From Nitrosomonadales bacterium (GTDB taxonomy: Bacteria > Pseudomonadota > Gammaproteobacteria > Burkholderiales > Gallionellaceae): DNA of 64,000 nucleotides. Position 1 is the stretch's first letter; every line of letters begins with the position of its first letter. Positions 38,158 through 45,326 of the stretch are shown here, piece after piece. The DNA lies in contig JACRME010000021.1 in NCBI GenBank assembly GCA_016235045.1, positions 1 to 64,000 of the forward strand. Reading direction: 5' to 3'. Below the pieces are notes generated by a model, which saw only the letters and a program-made list of their open reading frames with translations, was not told the DNA's origin and ran no database searches. A program made the translations under genes and the position numbers.

Positions 38158-38796
38158 TCAGTTTTTCTTCTTGTATTCCACGAACTTCGCTTTCACTTCA
38201 TGCATCTGCTGTGCGGTGAGTATCTTCGGTTCCCCCACCGACAAGGTGCGCCAATAAATTTCACACAGGTACTCGACTTCCTGCGCGACGGACAGCGCAT
38301 CGTTGAGGTCTTTGCCCAATGCGATCATGCCGTGGTAGCCGAGCAGGCAGGCTTTACGGTCGCGCAAGGCTTCCAGCGCGAGGTCGGAGAGGTTCTGTTC
38401 GCCAAAGAGGGTGTAAGGCGTGCAGCGTATGGTGTCGCCGCCCGCGATGGCGATGTGGTAGTGAACGGCAGGCACGTCCTTGCCCAGGCAGGCGATGGTG
38501 GTGGCGAAGGTGGAATGCATGTGCAGCACCGCGCCGATCTCGGGGCGGGCATTGAAAATATCGCAGTGGAAACGCCACTCGCTGGACGGCTTGCGGCCTT
38601 GCAGCACTTTGCCGTCCTTGGCGATCAGCACCAGGTCCTGCTCGGTCATCTCGGCGACCGGCAACGCTGAGGGGGTGATGAGGATGTCGCTGCCGCAGCG
38701 CACCGAGGCGTTGCCTGCCGTGCCGCGGTTGAGGCCGAGTTCGAGCATGCGGCGGGAGGTTTGCAGTAGGGATGTGCGTAATTGTTGTTCGGTCAT
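38158..38796 (-). CDS. Class II aldolase, probable 5-(methylthio)ribulose-1-phosphate/5-deoxyribulose-1-phosphate aldolase
   Basis: This 212-residue protein belongs to the FucA/AraD class II aldolase family. GLNRGTAGNASVR binds phosphate, Glu in SSEWRFHCDIF is the acid/base residue, and the metal ligands are His in HMHSTF and later His in YHGMI. Family members include L-fuculose-phosphate aldolase, but position between mtnP, apt and mtnA points to the DHAP-shunt enzyme that splits methylthio- or deoxyribulose-1-phosphate into dihydroxyacetone phosphate and an aldehyde. Methylthioribulose-phosphate dehydratase MtnB is a related alternative, but the downstream mtnC/mtnD genes are absent here. 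I chose ATG at 38796. Confidence 0.82.
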   Translation of the reverse strand: MTEQQLRTSLLQTSRRMLELGLNRGTAGNASVRCGSDILITPSALPVAEMTEQDLVLIAKDGKVLQGRKPSSEWRFHCDIFNARPEIGAVLHMHSTFATTIACLGKDVPAVHYHIAIAGGDTIRCTPYTLFGEQNLSDLALEALRDRKACLLGYHGMIALGKDLNDALSVAQEVEYLCEIYWRTLSVGEPKILTAQQMHEVKAKFVEYKKKN

Positions 38797-38815
38797 TCGA
38801 TACCCTTCAGTTTCT

Positions 38816-38893
38816 ACCCCCACCCTGGCCCTCCCCCTGCATGGGGGAGGGAACGTTCCTTCCCCCTCACAGGGGGAAGGCCAGGATGGGGGT
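38816..38893. repeat. Pair of GC-rich palindromic units (head to head)
   Basis: ACCCCCACCCTGGCCCTCCC with its inverted GGGGGAGGGA arm faces a reversed unit ending CCAGGATGGGGGT. It fills the gap between mtnP and the aldolase gene and is the same family as the element inside mtnA. Confidence 0.82.
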
Positions 38894-38899
38894 GAATCG

Positions 38900-39769
38900 T
38901 TAAATCACCCGCCCCGCTATCGCATGCAGCTTCTTCTTCATCGTCTCATCGCGCGCTTCCGGCGCCGTGATGAGCGCATATTGCAGCGCCGTGCGGCAGC
39001 CGCAGTCGCAGGCCTTGGCATCGTGACCGACATGCGGCACGAGGTGTTTCACCAGCGTCTTGGCCTTGTCTGCATTCGCCAGCAGCACCTTGATGATCTG
39101 CTCCACGGTCACGTCGTCGTGGTCGGGATGCCAGCAGTCGTAGTCGGTGACCATGGCGACGGTGGCGTAGCAGAGTTCGGCTTCGCGGGCGAGTTTGGCT
39201 TCGGGCATGTTGGTCATGCCGATCACGTCGCAGCCCCAACTGCGGTACAGCTCGGATTCGGCGAGGCTGCTGAACTGCGGGCCTTCCATGACCAGGTAGG
39301 TGCCGCCGCGCAGGGCGTTGATGTTCGCTTCTTTCGCCGCTTTTTCGATATGGTCGCCGAGGCGCTTGCACACCGGGTGCGCCATCGAGACATGCGCCAC
39401 GAGGCCGGTGCCGAAGAAGGATTTGTTTCTGGCGAAGGTGCGGTCGATGAATTGGTCGACGATGACGAAGGTGCCGGGCGTCAGGTGTTCGCGCAGGGAA
39501 CCGACGGCGCTAACCGAGATGACATCGCTCACCCCTACCCGTTTTAGCACATCGATGTTGGCGCGGAAGTTGATCTCGGACGGCGGTATCTTGTGCCCTC
39601 TGCCGTGACGCGGCAAGAACGCCAGCTTCACGCCGTTGAGTTCGCCGAACAGCAGTTCGTCCGACGGCTCGCCAAAAGAAGATTCGACCTTTTCCCAGCG
39701 CTTGTTCTCCAGTCCGGCGATGTCGTATACGCCGCTGCCGCCGATGATGCCAATGCTTGCCTGCCCCAT
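38900..39769 (-). CDS. mtnP: S-methyl-5'-thioadenosine phosphorylase
   Basis: This 289-residue PNP-family enzyme splits methylthioadenosine (and usually 5'-deoxyadenosine) into adenine and the sugar-1-phosphate. GIIGGSGVYDI, FLPRHGRGHKIPPSEINFRANI, EGPQFSSLAESELYRSWGCDVIGMT (seen in pieces) and VTDYDCWH carry the active-site residues; the Asp of TDYD fits adenine rather than guanine specificity. First gene of the salvage series on the minus strand. Confidence 0.94.
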   Translation of the reverse strand: MGQASIGIIGGSGVYDIAGLENKRWEKVESSFGEPSDELLFGELNGVKLAFLPRHGRGHKIPPSEINFRANIDVLKRVGVSDVISVSAVGSLREHLTPGTFVIVDQFIDRTFARNKSFFGTGLVAHVSMAHPVCKRLGDHIEKAAKEANINALRGGTYLVMEGPQFSSLAESELYRSWGCDVIGMTNMPEAKLAREAELCYATVAMVTDYDCWHPDHDDVTVEQIIKVLLANADKAKTLVKHLVPHVGHDAKACDCGCRTALQYALITAPEARDETMKKKLHAIAGRVI

Positions 39770-39895
39770 GCTTGCCCCCGTTTTCCGATGGGCATGGATT
39801 GAAACAGGAAACCCCGTTTAGCTCAAGGTCAAGATGGACAAGAATCCCGCTCGGGCGTATCTTTTGGCCTATTCATTCCACCGAGTTACTTCCCC

Positions 39896-42091
39896 ATGTC
39901 CCTAGCAGAAAATCACGCCGACCTCCAGATCGTCGGCATGCGTTGTGCCTCCTGTTCCGGCCGCCTGGAAAAGGCGTTGAATCAACTACCTGACGTTACC
40001 GCCGTGGTGAACCTGGCGACGGAGAAGGCCAGCGTGAGCTTCGACCCCGCGCGCATCAATGTGGACGCGCTGATCAAGGCCGTGCGCGATACCGGCTTCG
40101 ATGCGCATGTGACGCGCGACTTTGCCGCCGAAAAGGCGGATCGCGTCAAGGCCTACGAGCACGAGAAACTGCGCTTCTTCATCGCAGTGGGCCTTATCAC
40201 GCCGATGCTGCTGGAAATGCTGCTCATGCTGTTCGAGGTGCACCTCATGATCCCGACCTGGATGCAATGGGCGCTGGCAACCCCGGTGCAATTCTGGATC
40301 GGCGCGCGTTTCTATCGCGGCGCCTGGGCCAGCGTCAAGCACGGCAGCGGCAACATGGATCTGCTGGTGGCTTTGGGCACCAGCGCCGCCTATTTCCTGA
40401 GCGTGGCCATCGTGATGTTCGATATCCACCAGCCGGTATATTTCGAATCCAGCGCGGTGCTGATCACACTGGTGCTGATGGGCAAATTGCTGGAAATGGG
40501 CGCCAAGGCCAAGGCATCGAGCGCCATCGAAAAGCTGATCCAGTTGCAGCCGAAAATCGCGCATGTGGAGCGCGACGGCCAGGTGCTGGATGTCTCGGTC
40601 GGCCAACTGCGTCCGGACGACATTTTTATCGTGCGCCCCGGCGAACACGTGCCGGTGGATGGCGTGGTGCTGGAGGGAACGTCCACGCTGGACGAAAGCA
40701 TGCTCACCGGCGAAAGCATGCCGCAGGCGAGGCAGGCTGAAGACAAGGTCTATGCCGCCACGCTCAACCAGCAGGGCATGATCAAGTGCCGCGCCACCGC
40801 CGTCGGCAGCCATACGCAACTGGCTGCGGTGGTGCGCATGGTGGAACAGGCGCAGGGTTCGAAAGCGCCGATCCAGCGCCTGGCCGACAAGATTTCCGGC
40901 ATCTTTGTGCCCATCGTGCTAGTGCTCGCCGTCATCACCTTTTTGGTCTGGCTGCAAGTCGAGAAGGATTTCTCTTATGCCCTCATCACGGCAGTGTCGG
41001 TGCTGGTGATCGCCTGCCCCTGCGCCCTGGGCCTGGCGACACCGATTACCGTGGTCGTCGCCAGCGGCCTGGCCGCGCGCGAAGGCATATTGGTCAAGGA
41101 TGCCGCAGCACTGGAAGGGGCGCACAAACTTTCCGTGCTGGTGCTGGACAAGACCGGCACGCTGACCGAAGGCAAACCCGCCCTGACCGACCTGCGTCCG
41201 AGTGCGGCCAGCGGCGTCGGCGAACTGCTGCGCATCGCGGCCAGCCTGGCGCAGCATTCCACCCACCCGCTCTCCGTCGCCATCATGGCGCACACGCAGG
41301 CACAGGCGACGATGCCGCTGCCGGTCACCGATTTCGACGAAGCGCCGGGCAGCGGTTTGCGCGGCAATCTGGACGGCGTTACCTACCTGCTCGGTTCTCC
41401 CGCCTACATCGCCAGGCAAGGCGTTGCGCTGGACGAACCGTCGATACAGACCTTGCAAAAGCAAGGCAAGACGGTGGTGGCGGTCGCGCGCGGACAGGTG
41501 CTGCTCGGCTACCTCGCGTTTGCCGACAGGATGCGGCCCAGCAGCCGCGCGGCGGTGGCGCGCTTGCGCGACATGGGAATGCGCGTGGTGATGTTGAGCG
41601 GCGACAACCAGATTACCGCACAAGCCATCGCCGATCAGGCGGGTATCGATGAATTCATCGCCGAAGTGTCGCCGCAGGACAAGGCACGCTATGTCGGTTC
41701 GCTCAGGAACGAGACCACTCGGGTCGGCATGGTCGGCGACGGCATCAACGACGCGCCCGCGCTGGCGGCCGCCGACGTGAGCTTCGCCATGAAGAGCGGC
41801 AGCGACATCGCCATCGAGGCGGCCGACATCACACTGATGCGCAACGACCTCAACAGCGTGGCGGATGCCATCGACCTGTCGCACGTTACCCTGAGCAAGA
41901 TCCGCCAGAACCTGTTCTTCGCCTTTGCCTACAACGTGCTGGGCATTCCGCTGGCAGGCCTCGGCCTGCTCAACCCGATGATCGCGGGCGGCGCCATGGC
42001 GATGAGTTCGGTCTCGGTGGTCAGCAATGCCTTGCTGCTCAAGCAATGGAGGCCGGGTGAACCCGTTCCGGATTTGAAGGTCGAAGAGTGA
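39896..42091 (+). CDS. copA: Copper-translocating P1B-type ATPase
   Basis: This 731-residue pump exports monovalent copper. A single N-terminal heavy-metal domain has the Cys-x2-Cys motif GMRCASC (Cys17, Cys20). The membrane motif Cys374-Pro-Cys and the phosphorylation motif DKTGT (Asp418) are intact, as are HSTHPLS and GDGINDAPAL. About eight membrane helices are visible. It is divergent from mtnP, with 126 bases between. No CueR/CsoR regulator gene is adjacent. Confidence 0.93.
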   Translation: MSLAENHADLQIVGMRCASCSGRLEKALNQLPDVTAVVNLATEKASVSFDPARINVDALIKAVRDTGFDAHVTRDFAAEKADRVKAYEHEKLRFFIAVGLITPMLLEMLLMLFEVHLMIPTWMQWALATPVQFWIGARFYRGAWASVKHGSGNMDLLVALGTSAAYFLSVAIVMFDIHQPVYFESSAVLITLVLMGKLLEMGAKAKASSAIEKLIQLQPKIAHVERDGQVLDVSVGQLRPDDIFIVRPGEHVPVDGVVLEGTSTLDESMLTGESMPQARQAEDKVYAATLNQQGMIKCRATAVGSHTQLAAVVRMVEQAQGSKAPIQRLADKISGIFVPIVLVLAVITFLVWLQVEKDFSYALITAVSVLVIACPCALGLATPITVVVASGLAAREGILVKDAAALEGAHKLSVLVLDKTGTLTEGKPALTDLRPSAASGVGELLRIAASLAQHSTHPLSVAIMAHTQAQATMPLPVTDFDEAPGSGLRGNLDGVTYLLGSPAYIARQGVALDEPSIQTLQKQGKTVVAVARGQVLLGYLAFADRMRPSSRAAVARLRDMGMRVVMLSGDNQITAQAIADQAGIDEFIAEVSPQDKARYVGSLRNETTRVGMVGDGINDAPALAAADVSFAMKSGSDIAIEAADITLMRNDLNSVADAIDLSHVTLSKIRQNLFFAFAYNVLGIPLAGLGLLNPMIAGGAMAMSSVSVVSNALLLKQWRPGEPVPDLKVEE

Positions 42092-42138
42092 GCAGCAAAT
42101 GACTCACCCGCGGCATCAACTTCATAAGGAACGACATC

Positions 42139-42603
42139 ATGAGCAAGATATTCATTCTTCTATTGTCGGCACCGTTCATTCTGGCGGCCTGCGCCAGCGA
42201 TAAAGGCGGCGACGTCTATACCCGCGACCAGGTCCGCCAGGTACAGCACTTCAAAGTGGGGACAGTCGAGAGCGTGCGCAAGGTGCGCATCGAAGGAACC
42301 CAAAGCCAGATCGGCGCAACGGCTGGTACCGTTGTCGGCGGCATCGCCGGTAGCGGTGCATCGCAGGGCAAGACCGGGCAGGTCGCCTCCGTTCTAGGCG
42401 CCGTGGTTGGCGGCATGGTCGGTGCCGCGGCGGAAGAAGGCTATACCCGCGAAGACGGCATCGAGATGGCCATCAAGCTTGAGGACAACAGTTATATCTC
42501 GGTCGTGCAGGCCGCCAACAAGAACGAAGCCGAGGAGATCAAGGCCGGCGACAAGGTTCGCGTCATTGAAAGCGATGGCGTGACGCGCGTCGTCAAGTTC
42601 TGA
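42139..42603 (+). CDS. SlyB-like outer membrane lipoprotein (glycine zipper)
   Basis: This 154-residue lipoprotein has the lipobox LAAC with Cys18. GTVVGGIAGSGAS and GAVVGGMVGAAAEE form a glycine-zipper hairpin typical of SlyB/Rick-17kDa antigens, followed by a small C-terminal beta domain (EMAIKLEDNSYISVVQA). It likely sits in the outer membrane and relates to envelope stability. A ribosome site AAGGAAC precedes the ATG, and a terminator follows. Confidence 0.88.
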   Translation: MSKIFILLLSAPFILAACASDKGGDVYTRDQVRQVQHFKVGTVESVRKVRIEGTQSQIGATAGTVVGGIAGSGASQGKTGQVASVLGAVVGGMVGAAAEEGYTREDGIEMAIKLEDNSYISVVQAANKNEAEEIKAGDKVRVIESDGVTRVVKF

Positions 42604-42623
42604 CGGCAGGGTTGCGATAAAAC

Positions 42624-42651
42624 AAAACGGGGGCGATAAGCCCCCGTTTTT
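42624..42651. terminator. Bidirectional rho-independent terminator
   Basis: AAAACGGGGGC and GCCCCCGTTTT form an 11-bp stem with T-runs on both strands. It lies between the convergent lipoprotein and coiled-coil genes and serves both. Confidence 0.94.
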
Positions 42652-42669
42652 ACTTCTGCCCCATTCGCG

Positions 42670-45225
42670 TCAAAACTCCCTTTCCATCGGTTGCGCCTGT
42701 TGCGCAGACGGCCCGCCCAGATCGGCGGAAAGCTTCAGGTTATCCAGTGCGGCTTTTTCGCCGGCGGGCGACGCTGGCGCGAATTGCGCAACCACAATGC
42801 CGTTGTTGCCCGCCGCTTGCTCCGTTCCGGCATTGGAGCCCTGCCCGGCAATCCACAACCCCGCGCTCAGCAACAGCGAAGCAACCAGTCCGGCTTGCGA
42901 CAGGCGGTTGATGCGATGGGTCCGGTTCAGCCTTTGCAGAAGCTTTCCGGTTTCAAGTTGCGATTTGGTGCCGACCAATTCCTCGCGCACTTGGCTGCTC
43001 AGGCTGCGCTCGATCTCTTCGCTTTCATGCAGTGCGGCAATGGCCTGTTCCTGCATGTCGATCATTTCGTCGGCGATCTGCTGCGCCGACAGTTCCGCAA
43101 TCTCGCGTTGCCGCGCCGCTTCCGCAGCTTGTTGCTCGGCGGCGATGCGCGCTTCGCTTGCCGCGAGCGCCAGCCGTTCCGCCTCCACTCGCTCATTGCA
43201 TGCCGCACGCAACCGGACTTCGGCATCCCGGTTCTGCTGAGCCAGCGTCAGTTGTTCGGCCTCTTCGTCCGCGCGCTTCGCCGAAAGCCGCTTCGCCTCT
43301 TCTGCGATGGCCTCGCGCTGGTGTACCAGTTCGGCAATCCGTTCATCTGCGGCACGCTTCGCGGCAATCCGGTTCTGCTGGTCCAGGATCAATTGCTCGG
43401 TCTCCTTGCGCTCGCGTTCTTCGATCCGGCGCCTGGCCTCTTCCGCCGTTTCGATGCGTTGACGCGATTGCAGCACGGCGCGCGCGTCAGCCTGTACCGC
43501 CTCCTCTTCCGCCTTGATGGCGCGGGCCAGTGTTTCGGACTTGAGTTTTGCCATGTTGATCGCGCGCACATCGAGTTCCTCTTTCGCCCTTGCGGCAGCG
43601 GACAGTTCTTCCGCCAGCGCCTGCCGGGCAATGGCCGCTTCTTCGGCACGCACTTCGGCGGCAATGCGCTCGTTGTCGGCCTCGATGGCGCGCAGTTCCG
43701 CATCCATGCGCGAGGTGATCTTTTCGATGGCTTCGTTCTCCGCATCCAGCCTGGCTTGTGCCACTCGCGCGGCTTCCTCATCCAGCGTCTTGCACCGTGC
43801 AGCGGCTTCCGTTGCGCGCCGTTCGCTGTCGGTGCGTTGCTGCAATGCCGCGACGGCGGCAGTCTCTTCCGCCAGCCTGGCTTCGGCTGCAAGGCAGGAT
43901 TCCGCCAGGAGCCGTGCGCGCGCTTCCGCCAACGGCAACATGGCGTTGATCGCATCCAGTTTGTGCTGCATTTCCCGGTTTGCCATTTCGTCGGCCTCGG
44001 CCTGGGCCTGTTCCGCGGCGAGCAACCGGCCTTCCATCTCGGCCTTGCCTTCGGCAATGCTGCGCGCGCATTCGGCCAGCTCATTTCTTTGCCTGGCCAA
44101 ATCAATGGCCTCGGCCTCGGCATGCACCTGCTGTTCAAGCGCGTGCGAAGCGAGCATGTCGGCTTCGGCGCGCTGTTGCGCAATTTCCATCAGTTCGCGC
44201 TCGGCCTGCAGTTTGACCTCGGCTGCGCGCCGGGCCTGCTCTTCGGCCGCCAGCAGGTCGCGTGCCTCCAGTTCGATCTGTTTCAACACTGCATTGGCAT
44301 TTTCGCGTTCCTTGATCGCCAGTTGCTCCGCCTCCACGCGGGATTCAAGCAGTTTCAGCATGTCCTGCTCGGCCTGCAGCTTGCGTTCCGCCGCCAGCCG
44401 CTCGTCCTGTTCTTTCCGGACTGCCAACTGTGCGGTCTCGGCTGCCTTGCGCTCGGCCGCAATGCGCGCTGCCGCTTCGGCCTGCGCCTGTTGTTCGATC
44501 TGGATGCGCAGTTCGACTTCCCCGGCCAGCATGCGTTCTTCCTCGGCGCGCGCCGCTGCGGCCCGCTCCGCATCCAGCTCGGTTGCCACGCGCGCCTGCG
44601 TTTCCGCCAGCACCCGCATTTCGGCACGAACGCGCGCATTCATCGCTTCCTGCGCAGAGGTCTCGGCGGCGAGTTTGGCATTGACCATCGCCATCGCGTC
44701 TTTCTCGGCCTTGAGCTTGTTCTGCACGGTCTGCGTCAGCATTTTTTCGGTACGCGACTTTTCCTGCGCGATACGGGCCGTTTCGCGCTCTATCTCTGCC
44801 TGTCGATCCAGTTCCCGATGCAGGCGCTGCTCGGCGGCCAGCCGCTGTTCCAGTTCGGACTGGGTCTGTCTTTCGGCTTCCAGTTTCTCGCGTACCGCCT
44901 CGGCGAGGCGCTCCTCGGCCTGTCTCTTGGTATGGGCCAGTTCCTCCAGGCCGCGCTCCATTTCGATGCGGGTCTGGACTTCCTCGATCACCTTCGCTTC
45001 GGCTCGCGTACGCTCCTCGATCTGTTCGGTGAGATGGCTTTCCCGCCTGGCCTTGCCTTGCGCAATGGCGCGGGCATGCGCTTCGGCGCGGGCGCGGGCC
45101 TGGACCGCCAGTTGCGCCTCGATCTCGGCCTCGATGCGTCCGCGCGATTCCAGTATCGCTTCGGATTCAACCGGGTTTTCTTCGTCGCGGGAAGAAACCA
45201 ACCGTATCTTTTTCAGTGCAGACAT
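42670..45225 (-). CDS. Long helical 14-residue-repeat protein with C-terminal membrane anchor
   Basis: This 851-residue protein belongs to no family I can name. From about residue 90 to 740 it is unbroken Ala/Glu/Arg/Gln-rich helix with a 14-residue period: blocks begin Lys/Arg and have Ala-Glu at positions 4-5, for example KLKAEKDAMAMVNA, KLAAETSAQEAMNA, RVRAEMRVLAETQA. Two heptads per block point to a very long coiled coil (near 100 nm if straight). A single membrane helix (AGLVASLLLSAGLWIAG, about 775-794) and a 57-residue tail rich in small residues follow, so the rod should be cytoplasmic and the tail periplasmic. There is no signal peptide. I chose the ATG at 45225 after AAAGAGGTGG. It lies downstream of a MASE1-GGDEF-EAL gene on the same strand. 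A scaffold role is inference. Confidence 0.85.
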   Translation of the reverse strand: MSALKKIRLVSSRDEENPVESEAILESRGRIEAEIEAQLAVQARARAEAHARAIAQGKARRESHLTEQIEERTRAEAKVIEEVQTRIEMERGLEELAHTKRQAEERLAEAVREKLEAERQTQSELEQRLAAEQRLHRELDRQAEIERETARIAQEKSRTEKMLTQTVQNKLKAEKDAMAMVNAKLAAETSAQEAMNARVRAEMRVLAETQARVATELDAERAAAARAEEERMLAGEVELRIQIEQQAQAEAAARIAAERKAAETAQLAVRKEQDERLAAERKLQAEQDMLKLLESRVEAEQLAIKERENANAVLKQIELEARDLLAAEEQARRAAEVKLQAERELMEIAQQRAEADMLASHALEQQVHAEAEAIDLARQRNELAECARSIAEGKAEMEGRLLAAEQAQAEADEMANREMQHKLDAINAMLPLAEARARLLAESCLAAEARLAEETAAVAALQQRTDSERRATEAAARCKTLDEEAARVAQARLDAENEAIEKITSRMDAELRAIEADNERIAAEVRAEEAAIARQALAEELSAAARAKEELDVRAINMAKLKSETLARAIKAEEEAVQADARAVLQSRQRIETAEEARRRIEERERKETEQLILDQQNRIAAKRAADERIAELVHQREAIAEEAKRLSAKRADEEAEQLTLAQQNRDAEVRLRAACNERVEAERLALAASEARIAAEQQAAEAARQREIAELSAQQIADEMIDMQEQAIAALHESEEIERSLSSQVREELVGTKSQLETGKLLQRLNRTHRINRLSQAGLVASLLLSAGLWIAGQGSNAGTEQAAGNNGIVVAQFAPASPAGEKAALDNLKLSADLGGPSAQQAQPMEREF

Positions 45226-45326
45226 GTTCCACCTCTTTCGCGTAGTGTGGCCAAAGGCCATCGGCTCGACGCTAAAGTAACAGGTGGCTGGCGCGCTGAA
45301 GCGTGGAATAAAGGCAGAAAAACGGG

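Noticed and set aside
38158..38796. Naming the class II aldolase as L-fuculose-phosphate aldolase or MtnB
   Set aside because: No fucose genes are nearby, and the methionine salvage genes that follow MtnB are absent; the cluster fits the DHAP shunt better. The sequence alone cannot settle it.
38816..38893. Short regular repeats considered as a CRISPR array
   Set aside because: The repeats are inverted pairs of about 37 bases without unique spacers of constant length, and no cas genes are present.
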